This document shows positions 1-7,268 of a stretch of DNA of 7,699 nucleotides, one piece after another. Position 1 is the first letter of the stretch. Each line of letters opens with the position of its first letter. Origin of the DNA: Deltaproteobacteria bacterium. GTDB taxonomy: Bacteria; Desulfobacterota; Desulfobulbia; Desulfobulbales; BM004. Position numbers and translations under genes: made by a program. Below the pieces are notes generated by a model that worked only from the letters and a program-made list of their open reading frames with translations, was not told the origin of the DNA and ran no database searches. Location of the stretch: assembly GCA_019312695.1 (NCBI GenBank), contig JAFDCT010000246.1, positions 1-7,699 on the forward strand, in the 5' to 3' direction.

Positions 1-183
1 GGATTTAACAGCAAAGCAGGTCAGGTGGGGCAGGTCCCCGAAACTCTTATCAAAGGTATTAAAGTGATGCGTCAGTGTTGCACTGCTGTAGAGGTAAAAA
101 GGAGTGCCAACTGCCTGGGCTATATCATCTATGGCCACTGACTCACAGTACAACTCGTTGTCTTTATAAATAAAATGATGCAT
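1..183 (-). CDS. lysA: Diaminopimelate decarboxylase LysA, N-terminal part (cut by window edge)
   Basis: The first 61 codons of LysA read from the ATG at 183 to the left edge. The enzyme is a PLP-dependent, alanine-racemase-fold decarboxylase that converts meso-diaminopimelate to L-lysine in the cytosol, the last step of lysine synthesis. The opening (MHHFIYKDNELYCESV) and the segment GTPFYLYSSATL are typical of LysA amino ends. CFAVKS near residues 56-61 matches the YAVKAN strand of the family, so Lys60 should be the lysine that forms the Schiff base with PLP. The start has only a weak ribosome site (GCGAGA, about 7 nt upstream). The gene follows the lipoprotein stop by 38 nt on the same strand and is probably the next gene of the arg operon. 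The catalytic C-terminal domain lies outside the window. I read this frame by hand; the identification is strong although partial. Confidence 0.93.
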   Translation of the reverse strand, partial: MHHFIYKDNELYCESVAIDDIAQAVGTPFYLYSSATLTHHFNTFDKSFGDLPHLTCFAVKS

Positions 184-221
184 TTTTGTATCTCGCTAGT
201 TTAATAAGTTCGATCAGCCCC

Positions 222-1274
222 TTACCGGAGATCAATAACCGCTTCCCTGGCCGGAATGCTCTCGTTAGCCTCCATTGCCCCATCAAAAGCGGTAACCGAA
301 TAGAACCATTTCCCGCCTGAAGTACTGGACTGGTCAATAAACTGATTCTGATCCGGTCCCACCTCGACCAGTAATTCTGACTGAACTGACCCCTCCTGCC
401 GCCGATAAATCCTGTAACCGGCCAGATCCTCGGAACTGACTCCCTGCCACACAAGCTTGACCCCGCCAGGGATTACTACAGCCACCAGGTGTTGGGGCTG
501 CTCCGGAGGCTTCAAATCCCGGGGTGTCCCCGAAACTGTCCTGCTGGCCTCTCCTGCCTGCAGGGAATCGCCACTGCCTACCAAAGCACGTACCCTGTAA
601 CTATACAGCCTTTCGTTCAGCACCCCGTCATCAACAAATTCCTGCTCCTGTACCGGTTCCCCAACGGCCACGAAATCAGCTCCATTGCCTTTTCTGTATA
701 CCTGATAGACCGGGGGCTGCCCGAGAGGGTCACCGGCCGTGTTCGTTTTTACCGGATCCCAGCGCAGAGTGATTGTTTTATCACCTGATTCAAGCTGGAG
801 ATTCCGGGGAACCTGCGGCGGTACCTGCCAGACAAATGAAATAATATTCGAGTCCCCGCTTGGATACCACCAGCCTGCCCTGGAGCGGACCTTATAATGA
901 TACCGGTAACCGCTTTGCAGATGTCCGTCTGTATATAAAGCGGTTCTGGTTTCTCCCGGTTTCGGTAATTGTCCGCCGTCAATCTCAACCGGTTCTTCAT
1001 ACTGAACCGGGCACTCCCGGCAAAAATCCTTTTCCTGAATAGCAGCCCGATACACCTCAAAACTTGCAACGGCCTGCAAAGGGTCACCATTTTCCATTTT
1101 TACCGGGTAGCTCCACTTCAGGGTAACACCATTTTCATCAAGACTGTACTGCAGATCATTTATACTGACAGGTACAAGCTTCTGAGGCGGCACCAGCGGC
1201 ATCTTTTTCCCGCAGCCGGTCACCAGGGTTATAAGCAATAGAACAGTTACGGTTGTGCAGCTGCGAAAGTTCAT
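222..1274 (-). CDS. Outer-membrane lipoprotein with LptM-like N-terminus and three fibronectin type III-like domains
   Basis: A 350-residue predicted lipoprotein of unproven function. Residues 1-20 form a type II signal peptide (charged start, hydrophobic VTVLLLITLV, lipobox V18-T19-G20-C21), so Cys21 is the expected lipidated residue. Position +2 is Gly rather than Asp, which by the Enterobacterial sorting rule favours the outer membrane. The mature start CGKKMPLVPP resembles LptM/LppL (YifL), whose motif is GCGxKGPLxxPP. Three FN3-like repeats follow, at about 37-150, 153-250 and 254-350. Each has a TLKW/TLRW/KLVW strand, a YxVYR or YRIYR strand and a YxYxVRA or FYSVTAF strand. The first repeat has an inserted loop with C85-R-E-C88. 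The ATG overlaps the argH stop (ATGA), so translation is probably coupled, and lysA follows. FN3 repeats suggest surface or periplasmic protein or glycan binding, but no enzyme motif is visible. Signal peptide and fold are fairly sure; the LptM relationship is inference. Confidence 0.88.
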   Translation of the reverse strand: MNFRSCTTVTVLLLITLVTGCGKKMPLVPPQKLVPVSINDLQYSLDENGVTLKWSYPVKMENGDPLQAVASFEVYRAAIQEKDFCRECPVQYEEPVEIDGGQLPKPGETRTALYTDGHLQSGYRYHYKVRSRAGWWYPSGDSNIISFVWQVPPQVPRNLQLESGDKTITLRWDPVKTNTAGDPLGQPPVYQVYRKGNGADFVAVGEPVQEQEFVDDGVLNERLYSYRVRALVGSGDSLQAGEASRTVSGTPRDLKPPEQPQHLVAVVIPGGVKLVWQGVSSEDLAGYRIYRRQEGSVQSELLVEVGPDQNQFIDQSSTSGGKWFYSVTAFDGAMEANESIPAREAVIDLR

Positions 1275-2665
1275 ATTCCCAGATCAGTCTCAGCCTTCTC
1301 AAGGGCCTGCAATACCGAAGTATTTGCAGTGCCACCCTGTGTGCGACGGCTGTTAATGGAGCCCTCGATCCTTAAAACCTCGAACACGTCTTCAGCAATA
1401 CTATCACTGAATTCCTGCAGTTCTGGAAGGGTCAGGTCAGTTAGTTCCTTGCCGTTTACAAGACAGTAGGCCACTGCTCCTCCGACAACAGCGTGGGCCT
1501 GCCGGAACGGGACATTCTTACGGACCAGGTATTCTGCCAGATCGGTGGCGGTCATGAATCCTTTTTCCGTTGCCCTTTCCAGAACATCGCGGTTGAAAGA
1601 CAGGCCGGACAAAAGTTCCACCACCACGGCCAATGACTGGCTCACGGTATCCACCGTATCAAAAACCGGCTCCTTATCTTCCTGGAGATCTCGATTGTAG
1701 GTCAAAGGCAGTCCTTTCAGCATGGTCAGCAGAGCCATGAGATTTCCCACTACCCGACCGCTTTTACCCCGAACAAGCTCAGGCATGTCAGGATTTTTTT
1801 TCTGGGGCATGATACTGCTCCCGGTACAGAACCGGTCCGCAATCTCGACAAAGTTAAATTCCTGGCTGGTCCACAGCACCAGTTCCTCAGAAAACCGGCT
1901 CAAGTGAACCTGAATTAAACTGCAGGCAGCCAGAAACTCAACCATAAAATCCCGGTCGCTCACTGCATCCATGGAGTTGGCACTGACTCTGGAGAATCCA
2001 AGTTCCCGGGCCACAAACTCCCTGTCAATCGGCAGGCTTGTGCCTGCAAGTGCACCACTGCCGAGCGGCAATACATTGATACGTTTCAGACAGTCGCCCA
2101 ACCGATCCTTGTCCCGAGCAAACATCTCGTAATAGGCGAGCAGGTGATGCGACAGCAGAACAGGCTGAGCCCGCTGTAAATGGGTATATCCAGGCATGCA
2201 GGCCCCCAGGTATTTCCGGGCCAGGCTGACGAATCCTTTCTGCAGATCTGAGATGAGATCAATCAGATTCCGGCAGACATCCCGAAGATAAAGCCGCATA
2301 TCAAGTGCAACCTGGTCATTACGGCTCCGCGCCGTATGGAGTTTCTCCCCGGCCTGCCCCACTTTCTCCACCAGGGCCTTTTCAATATTCATGTGGATAT
2401 CTTCCAGTTCATCCCGAAAGACAAAAGCATGGTTTTCGATTTCAGATTCAATCTCCGACAGACCTTTCAGGATCAGTTCAAGCTCTGAAGGTGAGAGCAA
2501 TCCGGTCTTGGCAAGCATTTTGGCATGGACCCTGCTCCCGGCAATATCATACCGGTAAAGCCGCTTATCAAAATGAATCGACGCACTGAATGTTTCAGCG
2601 GCCTGAGCGGTCTTTTCGGTAAAACGCCCGCCCCACGGTTTATTCGTTCCTGATTTGGTTTTCAT
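1271..2665 (-). CDS. argH: Argininosuccinate lyase
   Basis: ArgH cleaves argininosuccinate to arginine and fumarate, the last step of arginine synthesis. It is a cytosolic homotetramer of the fumarase/aspartase superfamily. The 464 residues match the usual length. The typical start KPWGGRF is at residues 9-15 and HTARSRNDQ at 110-118. [10 protein letters not shown] (159-168) carries the T161/H162 pair. The signature [11 protein letters not shown] (282-292) has the catalytic Ser283 in the mobile loop. All three numbers agree with those of duck delta-crystallin/ASL. The C-terminal domain ends with [14 protein letters not shown] NSRRTQGGT. The ATG at 2665 overlaps the argG stop by four bases (ATGA) and the argH stop overlaps the lipoprotein ATG in the same way. 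The ribosome site is weak (GAAG, 5 nt spacing), so coupling to argG is likely. An A8 run on the coding strand (1794-1801) falls in the catalytic loop codons; the frame there is intact. Confidence 0.98.
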   Translation of the reverse strand: MKTKSGTNKPWGGRFTEKTAQAAETFSASIHFDKRLYRYDIAGSRVHAKMLAKTGLLSPSELELILKGLSEIESEIENHAFVFRDELEDIHMNIEKALVEKVGQAGEKLHTARSRNDQVALDMRLYLRDVCRNLIDLISDLQKGFVSLARKYLGACMPGYTHLQRAQPVLLSHHLLAYYEMFARDKDRLGDCLKRINVLPLGSGALAGTSLPIDREFVARELGFSRVSANSMDAVSDRDFMVEFLAACSLIQVHLSRFSEELVLWTSQEFNFVEIADRFCTGSSIMPQKKNPDMPELVRGKSGRVVGNLMALLTMLKGLPLTYNRDLQEDKEPVFDTVDTVSQSLAVVVELLSGLSFNRDVLERATEKGFMTATDLAEYLVRKNVPFRQAHAVVGGAVAYCLVNGKELTDLTLPELQEFSDSIAEDVFEVLRIEGSINSRRTQGGTANTSVLQALEKAETDLGI

Positions 2666-3858
2666 TTTTTCTTCAAGGCCGCAATCTGTAACCTTAAGGC
2701 ATTAAGCTTGATAAATCCCGCAGCATCTGCCTGATTGTAAACCTCATCCTCTTCAAAGGTTGCTAAACTTTCCTGGTACAGTGATTGTTCTGACCTGCGC
2801 CCCACCGGCATGCAGTTGCCCTTGTAAAGCTTGAGCCGAACTGTCCCGTTTACAGAAGACTGGGTCTCATCCATTGTTTTCTGCAGCAGTCTCATTTCCG
2901 GCGAGAACCAGAAGCCGTTATACACCAGTTCCGAGTAACGGCCGACCAGGCTGTCCCTGATCCGCATGACCTCCCTGTCCATGGTAATTGTCTCCAGATC
3001 CCGATGCGCTGTACGCAAAATAGTACCACCTGGAGTTTCATAAACACCCCGGGATTTCATACCGACAAAACGGTTCTCCACCATATCAAGCCGACCGATA
3101 CCGTTATCTCCGCCCAAGGTGTTCAATTCGTGGAAAAGCTCTCCGGGCCGCATGGTTTTTCCATTGATCGCCACAGGATTCCCCTGGGCAAAATCAAGTT
3201 CCACATAAGTAGGTTTATCCGGGGCATCCTCGGGAGCTTTCGTCATTTTGAACATACCGGGATCGGGTTCATTCCAAGGGTCTTCCAGAATCCCTCCCTC
3301 AAAACTGATATGCAGCAGGTTTTCGTCTGAACTGTAAGGCTTCTCCTTTGTCACCGGCACCGGGATGTTATGCTCCGTGGCATAGCCTATCAGGCGGGTC
3401 CGTGAGTTCAGATCCCATATGCGCCACGGTGCAATGATCTTCAGGTGCGGGTTCAGGGCCAGGTAGGTTAACTCAAAGCGCACCTGGTCATTCCCTTTGC
3501 CGGTGGCACCATGACTGACCGCATCAGCACCTTCAGTCTCAGCCAGTTTTACCTGCTCCCTGGCAATAAGCGGTCGGGCCAGGGACGTTCCCAGCAGATA
3601 GGAGCCCTCATAAATGGCATTGGCCCTAAAAGCCGGGAAGATAAAATCCTTGACAAAGGTCTCTTTCAGGTCCTCGATAACCACCTTTTCCGCACCTGTT
3701 GCCATTCCCTTTTCCCGGACAGCATCCCAGTTTTCATCCTGCCCCAGGTCCGCTGCAAATGCCACAACCGGGCATTCATAATTTTCCTGGAGCCATTTGA
3801 GGATAACCGAGGTATCAAGTCCACCGGAATAGGCAAGAACGATCTTATTTACTGTCAT
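2662..3858 (-). CDS. argG: Argininosuccinate synthase
   Basis: ArgG joins citrulline and aspartate with ATP to give argininosuccinate, AMP and pyrophosphate, in the cytosol as a tetramer. The 398 residues are normal for the ~400-residue bacterial type. The N-type ATP pyrophosphatase loop AYSGGLDTS is at residues 9-17. The family motifs [16 protein letters not shown] and [15 protein letters not shown] follow in the first half, and [15 protein letters not shown] in the second. I chose the ATG at 3858 because AGGTG lies 7 nt before it. A TTG one codon upstream (3861) would leave only 4 nt. The gene sits 95 nt after argF and overlaps argH by ATGA. The 3' end codes for three lysines in an A-rich run directly before the overlap. 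Identification is certain; whether a promoter of its own lies in the argF-argG gap is not clear from sequence. Confidence 0.98.
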   Translation of the reverse strand: MTVNKIVLAYSGGLDTSVILKWLQENYECPVVAFAADLGQDENWDAVREKGMATGAEKVVIEDLKETFVKDFIFPAFRANAIYEGSYLLGTSLARPLIAREQVKLAETEGADAVSHGATGKGNDQVRFELTYLALNPHLKIIAPWRIWDLNSRTRLIGYATEHNIPVPVTKEKPYSSDENLLHISFEGGILEDPWNEPDPGMFKMTKAPEDAPDKPTYVELDFAQGNPVAINGKTMRPGELFHELNTLGGDNGIGRLDMVENRFVGMKSRGVYETPGGTILRTAHRDLETITMDREVMRIRDSLVGRYSELVYNGFWFSPEMRLLQKTMDETQSSVNGTVRLKLYKGNCMPVGRRSEQSLYQESLATFEEDEVYNQADAAGFIKLNALRLQIAALKKK

Positions 3859-3870
3859 CAATAATCACCT

Positions 3871-3909
3871 GAAAACAAATATTCACACATGGTTTAATTT
3901 GCTGTTTTC
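3871..3909 (-). repeat. Weak inverted repeat just upstream of the argG ribosome binding site
   Basis: GAAAACA (3871-3877) and TGTTTTC (3903-3909) are perfect 7-base inverted arms separated by 25 bases. They lie in the 95-nt argF-argG gap, with one arm immediately before the AGGTG ribosome site of argG. The arms are A/T-rich and the loop is long, so this may be chance. No U-tract follows, so it does not look like a terminator. Confidence 0.25.
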
Positions 3910-3953
3910 ACTCTTTATACGAATAACTTTATAGATGTCTTTGTCCGACTGTA

Positions 3954-4865
3954 TTATACGATATGTTTTTCAAGTATTGCCTTATGGATATGAAGCTTAT
4001 TTTCCGCCTGATCAAAAGCCACACACTGCTCCCCTTCAAGAACCTCTTCTGAAATCTCTTCCCCGCGGTGGGCCGGCAGACAGTGCAAGACAATGCAGTC
4101 CGGCCTGGCATGGCTTAACAGTTTCGCATCAACCTGAAATGCCTGGAAAGCCTGCTGTCTTTCCTGCTGCTCGCTTTCCTGCCCCATGCTGGCCCAGACA
4201 TCAGTATTAATCACATGCGCGTCCCTGACAGCTCCAACAGGGTCACGCACTACCCTGATCCTGCCTTCAGCCTCCTGCTGTGCCGCCTTTAGAATAGCCG
4301 GGGCAGGCTCATAACCTTGCGGACAGGCAAGAACCAGCTCAAAACTGAAGCGGGCGGCTGCCTGCACCCAGGAGTTCGCCATATTATTGCCATCCCCGAT
4401 CCAGGCAATTTTTAAATCATCCAGGCGCCCCTTGTGTTCAATTACTGTCATCAAATCACTTAAGACCTGACAGGGATGGAAAAGATCCGTAAGGGCGTTT
4501 ATTACCGGGATTGTTGCGTAGCGGGCAAGCTCTGTTACCCTTTCCTGACTAAAGGTCCTGACAACCAGGCCGTCCACATAGCGTGACATAACCATGGCCG
4601 TATCCTTCAGTGGTTCACTCCTGGCAAGCTGGGTCTCTTTTGCCGACAGAAAAATGACCTGGCCGCCTAAACCATACATGGCCGCCTCAAACGAAACCCT
4701 GGTCCTGGTCGAAGCCTTTTCAAAAATAAGGGCAATTGTTTTGCCTGCCAAGTTTGTATGACGTATGCCGGCAGCAGTTTCCTGCTTCAGGGCAATTGCC
4801 CTGTCAATGTAAGCCAACAGCTCTTCCCTGCTGAAGTCACTGAGCTGTAATAAATGTGTTGCCAT
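3954..4865 (-). CDS. argF: Ornithine carbamoyltransferase, anabolic
   Basis: ArgF transfers the carbamoyl group of carbamoyl phosphate to ornithine, giving citrulline, in the cytosol; the family forms trimers. The 303 residues are typical. The carbamoyl-phosphate site STRTRVSFE is at 52-60 and HPCQ at 130-133. The ornithine-binding region DGNNMANSW is at 158-166. The DVWASMG loop (222-228) is the ornithine-specific SMG loop. HCLPAHRGEEI at 261-271 contains the catalytic Cys. These motifs separate it from aspartate transcarbamylase and from the knotted acetyl- or succinyl-ornithine enzymes. The start is the ATG at 4865, with a modest ribosome site (GAG/AGTAGGA just upstream). Unlike its neighbours it does not overlap the gene before it: a 205-nt leader with strong secondary structure separates it from argD, which suggests its own transcript start or RNA-level control. 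In position it links the ArgBD half of the pathway to ArgGH. Confidence 0.98.
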   Translation of the reverse strand: MATHLLQLSDFSREELLAYIDRAIALKQETAAGIRHTNLAGKTIALIFEKASTRTRVSFEAAMYGLGGQVIFLSAKETQLARSEPLKDTAMVMSRYVDGLVVRTFSQERVTELARYATIPVINALTDLFHPCQVLSDLMTVIEHKGRLDDLKIAWIGDGNNMANSWVQAAARFSFELVLACPQGYEPAPAILKAAQQEAEGRIRVVRDPVGAVRDAHVINTDVWASMGQESEQQERQQAFQAFQVDAKLLSHARPDCIVLHCLPAHRGEEISEEVLEGEQCVAFDQAENKLHIHKAILEKHIV

Positions 4866-4889
4866 GGTCCTACTCTCAGAAATAGTTAA

Positions 4890-4940
4890 GGCCCAATTTC
4901 CGTCTTAATTGCTGCACAAATAACACGGTTAAATTGAGCC
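4890..4940 (-). promoter_or_regulatory. 51-nt near-continuous inverted repeat (predicted RNA hairpin) in the argF leader
   Basis: The arms 4890-4899 and 4931-4940 pair over 10 bp. Then 4900-4903 pairs with 4925-4928 (CCGT/ACGG), 4905-4907 with 4921-4923, and 4909-4911 with 4917-4919. This leaves a 5-nt loop (4912-4916), two single mismatches and a 2-nt bulge (4929-4930), for about 20 pairs in all. In the minus-strand RNA the one imperfect pair in the outer arm (4893 with 4937) is a G-U wobble. In plus-strand RNA it would be a C-A mismatch. This favours function in the arg transcript. The structure ends 24 nt before the argF ATG, just before its ribosome site. No U-run follows, so it is not an intrinsic terminator. 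It could be a regulatory leader, an RNA-processing or stability element, or a dispersed intergenic repeat. Confidence 0.65.
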
Positions 4941-4964
4941 AAATAAAAAAATTTACTAGATAGC

Positions 4965-4994
4965 TGCGGTTTTGGAAAGGTTTTTTTAACCGCA
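4965..4994 (-). promoter_or_regulatory. Second, smaller hairpin in the argF leader, at the predicted transcript start
   Basis: TGCGGTT (4965-4971) and AACCGCA (4988-4994) are perfect 7-base inverted arms with a 16-nt A/T-rich spacer. On the minus strand the upstream arm lies about 7 nt after a perfect extended -10 element, so it would be at or near the 5' end of a transcript starting there. A T7 run (4944-4950 on the plus strand as A7) comes some 14 nt after the downstream arm, too far for a classical intrinsic terminator. The upstream arm can alternatively pair with the 5' arm of the 51-nt hairpin: 4985-4992 with 4926-4933, 8 bp. Confidence 0.45.
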
Positions 4995-5001
4995 ATTTGA
5001 A

Positions 5002-5010
5002 ATTATATCA
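5002..5010 (-). promoter_or_regulatory. Extended -10 promoter element upstream of argF
   Basis: On the minus strand these bases read TGATATAAT, a perfect match to the extended -10 consensus TGnTATAAT. No convincing -35 hexamer is found 16-18 bases upstream, but extended -10 promoters tolerate this. Transcription would start near 4995 and give a leader of about 130 nt before argF. The stretch is A/T-rich, so a chance match cannot be excluded. Confidence 0.45.
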
Positions 5011-5070
5011 ATATGTTTTTAGGGAAACTGCTGGCGAAAAAGGCTATCTCCGGGCTGATTACAGAAAAAG

Positions 5071-6273
5071 TCAGATAAATTCTGCAAAAACCTTATCAAG
5101 TTCCTTGATCAAGAGATCAATCTCATCCCGGCTGACCACCAGCGGCGGAATGAACCTGAGTACAGCATTGCCGGCAAAATTGATAAGCACGCCCCGTTCA
5201 AAAAGCTTCTGCACTATGGCCGGGCCCTGCTCTATACCCGCTTCGGTGAGCACCAGCCCCTGAAGCAGACCAAGCCCACGCTGGCCAGTGGCAAGTGTAG
5301 GATATTTTGCGGCAAGGCCAGCCAGCTTTCCGGCAAGATACTCTCCCTTGGCGCAGACCTCCGCCAGAAATCCCTCTGCCAGTATAATTTTCACGGTGGC
5401 CACGGCAGCAGCAGCAGCTACCGGATTACCCCCAAAGGTGGAAGCATGGGAGCCGACGGTAAAATAGGAACCGATCGTGTCACTTGTCAGCATGGCACCT
5501 ATAGGTAAACCGTTGGCCAGGGCCTTGGCCGAGGTCAGAATATCTGGAACAACACCCAGCTGCTCATAAGCAAACAAAGTACCTGTCCGGCCAATCCCTG
5601 TCTGAACCTCATCAAAAATGAGCAGCAGTCCCTTGTCGTCACAAAGCTGACGGATTTTTGCCAGGTACTCCCTTTCCAACGGCCGCACCCCGCTTTCACC
5701 CTGCAGGGGCTCACACAGGATCGCGCAAGTGTTCGGAGAAATAAGTTTTTCCAGGGCAGCGATATCGCCAAATTCTGCATGCAGAAACCCTGACGGCAGC
5801 GGCTCAAACCCCTGATGGAATTTTGGCTGACCGGTTGCTGCAACCGTTGCCAGGGTCCTGCCGTGAAAGGAACCAGCTAATGATATGATCTCAAACCGTC
5901 CCGCACCACTGTATTTGCGCGCCAGTTTTATGGCAGCTTCATTGGCCTCTGCACCGCTGTTGCCGAAAAATACCCGGTCAGCAAAAGAATGTGATACCAG
6001 GAGTTCGGCGAGCTCTGTCTGGGGTTGCGTATGAAAGAGATTTGAGACATGGACCAGTTTGGCGGCCTGAGCGCAGATCGCCCTGGTAACCTCGGGATGG
6101 CAATGTCCCAGGCTGCAGACAGCTATACCTGCCAGAAAATCAAGGTATTTCCGGCCGTCAGCATCCTCAAGTACACAACCTTCCCCTTTAACCAGGACGG
6201 CCGGGAACCTGCTGTAAGTTGAGATAAACACCTTATTGCTCCTTTCCATCCAGCTGCTGTTGCCGTGACTCAT
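5071..6273 (-). CDS. argD: Acetylornithine aminotransferase
   Basis: ArgD transfers an amino group from glutamate to N-acetylglutamate semialdehyde, giving N-acetylornithine. It is a cytosolic PLP-dependent class III (fold type I) aminotransferase, usually a dimer. The 400 residues are full length. [19 protein letters not shown] (102-120) holds the cofactor phosphate-binding turn. SFHGRT is at 135-140 and the [11 protein letters not shown] motif at 221-231. [13 protein letters not shown] (248-260) has the PLP lysine at K250, and STFGGNP follows at 278-284. The ATG at 6273 overlaps the argB stop (ATGA) and has GGAG 8 nt upstream inside argB. A second in-frame ATG eight codons later (6249) is possible but less well supported. 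Members of this subgroup can also act on succinyl-diaminopimelate; the arg context makes the acetylornithine role the main one. The stop is followed by the 205-nt structured gap before argF. Confidence 0.97.
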   Translation of the reverse strand: MSHGNSSWMERSNKVFISTYSRFPAVLVKGEGCVLEDADGRKYLDFLAGIAVCSLGHCHPEVTRAICAQAAKLVHVSNLFHTQPQTELAELLVSHSFADRVFFGNSGAEANEAAIKLARKYSGAGRFEIISLAGSFHGRTLATVAATGQPKFHQGFEPLPSGFLHAEFGDIAALEKLISPNTCAILCEPLQGESGVRPLEREYLAKIRQLCDDKGLLLIFDEVQTGIGRTGTLFAYEQLGVVPDILTSAKALANGLPIGAMLTSDTIGSYFTVGSHASTFGGNPVAAAAAVATVKIILAEGFLAEVCAKGEYLAGKLAGLAAKYPTLATGQRGLGLLQGLVLTEAGIEQGPAIVQKLFERGVLINFAGNAVLRFIPPLVVSRDEIDLLIKELDKVFAEFI

Positions 6274-7151
6274 AGCACAATCTCCGTGCCCACTCCTTCA
6301 CGGGTGAACATTTCCAGCAGTATGGCATGCTCCACCCGTCCATCAATGATATGAGTCTTGACAACGCCAGCCGTAAGTGCAGCCTGGCAGCATTTGACCT
6401 TGGGAATCATGCCGCCGGCAATTGCGCCTGATGCCAGGAGTTTATCAATTTCCGCGCTGCTTAAAGACGGGATCAGCTTTGAATTCTTATCAAGCACACC
6501 TACAACATCTGTGAGCAGAATAAGCTTGGCAGCCTTAAGGTGCTCTGCCACCGCCCCTGCCACCAGATCAGCATTGATATTGTAGGAAAAGTTATCCTCG
6601 CCAACACCCACAGGTGCAATCACGGGGATAAAATCCTGCACATCAAGGGTCTGCAGAATATCAGGGTTGACCTGGGTCACCTCACCGACCCGGCCAAGAT
6701 CGATCAATTCCGGCGGGGCATCTGTAACCTGGCTTTTCTGGATGGTCATCTTTTTGGCCATGATCAGGTTGCCGTCCCTACCGGATAACCCTACTGCCTT
6801 GCCGCCGTGATGGTTGATCAACCCGACAATCTCCTTGTTGACCTTACCGACAAGCACCATTTCCACAACATCCATGGTCTCGGTATCGGTAACCCGCATG
6901 CCTTCTATATAGCTGGGCTTGATCTGCATCTTTTCAAGTACCCTGTTTATCTGGGGGCCGCCGCCATGAACGATTACCGGATTAATGCCTATATATTTCA
7001 TCAGGATGATATCCAGGGCGAAATTCTTCTTCAATTCCTCATCCACCATGGCATGACCACCATATTTGATCACCACTGTCTTATTGAAGAATTTCCTGAT
7101 ATAGGGCAATGACTCAATTAATATTTTTGCCTTTTCTATGGATTCTTTCAT
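6270..7151 (-). CDS. argB: Acetylglutamate kinase, probably arginine-inhibited type
   Basis: ArgB phosphorylates N-acetylglutamate, the second step of arginine synthesis, in the cytosol; it is of the amino-acid kinase fold. It has 293 residues against about 258 for the E. coli enzyme. Visible motifs are VIKYGGHAM (27-35) with Lys29 as a catalytic lysine, VHGGGPQI (61-68), GMRVTD (84-89) with the substrate-binding Arg, [10 protein letters not shown] (191-200), and GGMIPK (246-251) with the second catalytic lysine. The extra N-terminal helix (residues 1-23, [11 protein letters not shown]) is the part that, in hexameric arginine-sensitive kinases, links dimers and responds to arginine. Feedback inhibition by arginine is therefore likely, by family analogy. 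I chose the ATG at 7151 because GGAG precedes it by 6 nt; the upstream GTG at 7163 overlaps that ribosome site. It is the first gene of the operon, divergent from lptA. Confidence 0.97.
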   Translation of the reverse strand: MKESIEKAKILIESLPYIRKFFNKTVVIKYGGHAMVDEELKKNFALDIILMKYIGINPVIVHGGGPQINRVLEKMQIKPSYIEGMRVTDTETMDVVEMVLVGKVNKEIVGLINHHGGKAVGLSGRDGNLIMAKKMTIQKSQVTDAPPELIDLGRVGEVTQVNPDILQTLDVQDFIPVIAPVGVGEDNFSYNINADLVAGAVAEHLKAAKLILLTDVVGVLDKNSKLIPSLSSAEIDKLLASGAIAGGMIPKVKCCQAALTAGVVKTHIIDGRVEHAILLEMFTREGVGTEIVL

Positions 7152-7157
7152 TATATT

Positions 7158-7161
7158 CTCC
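7158..7161 (-). promoter_or_regulatory. Ribosome binding site of argB
   Basis: GGAG on the minus strand, 6 nt before the ATG at 7151. It decides the start: the in-frame GTG at 7163 overlaps this site and has no good ribosome site of its own. Confidence 0.8.
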
Positions 7162-7248
7162 ACTCAACCCTGGACAGATATTACTCGCCTGAAAAATGCA
7201 GCTATCGTACTGTAGAAATTAACGGGCTGCCCAGTTCAATATCAGCCG

Positions 7249-7262
7249 ATCATTTTAATGAT
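7249..7262. promoter_or_regulatory. Dyad near the predicted arg transcription start
   Basis: ATCATT-TT-AATGAT is a perfect inverted repeat with 6-base arms and a 2-base spacer. It covers roughly the first 14 transcribed bases of the predicted argB promoter, whose +1 is near 7262. Its centre is about 28 bp from the centre of the larger dyad in the promoter spacer. It could be an operator, but it is A/T-rich and does not match the E. coli ARG box (TGAAT/ATTCA halves). Confidence 0.35.
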
Positions 7263-7268
7263 TCCTTA

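Noticed and set aside
489..788. Plus-strand open frames inside the lipoprotein gene (also 524-772, 860-1042, 969-1241)
   Set aside because: They lie wholly opposite a gene with clear signal peptide and domain structure, and their products show no recognisable motifs; they are shadows.
1794..1801. A8 run in the argH catalytic-loop codons as a slippage or programmed-frameshift site
   Set aside because: It encodes the invariant QKKNP residues in frame, so the run is explained by the conserved lysines.
2662..2673. -1 frameshift at the A6 run of the argG/argH overlap, which would fuse ArgG and ArgH
   Set aside because: Frames are compatible, but the heptamer is G AAA AAA rather than a strong slippery A AAA AAG, and ATGA coupling explains the arrangement more simply.
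3859..3861. TTG as the start of argG (399 residues)
   Set aside because: The next codon is ATG with AGGTG at a 7-nt spacing; the TTG would have only 4 nt.
3511..3864. Plus-strand open frame of 117 codons opposite argG
   Set aside because: It is the complement of conserved ArgG codons and has no family resemblance or credible ribosome site.
3873..3890. ARG box upstream of argG (minus strand, starting TGTGAAT)
   Set aside because: One half-site fits TNTGAAT, but the second half has three mismatches to ATTCA and no second box is adjacent.
4941..4994. Intrinsic terminator after argD (hairpin plus T7)
   Set aside because: About 14 nt separate the stem from the T-run, and the stem is only 7 bp with a 16-nt loop, so it does not fit a Rho-independent terminator.
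5041..5070. Terminator hairpin right after the argD stop (AGCC words near CTTTTT)
   Set aside because: The AGCC words are direct, not inverted, repeats, so no stem forms.
7161..7163. GTG as the start of argB (297 residues)
   Set aside because: It overlaps the GGAG ribosome site that serves the ATG at 7151.
7217..7240. Short leader peptide before argB ending in an Arg codon (TTG start, six codons)
   Set aside because: Non-ATG start, no convincing ribosome site, only one Arg codon, and no terminator/antiterminator pair around it.
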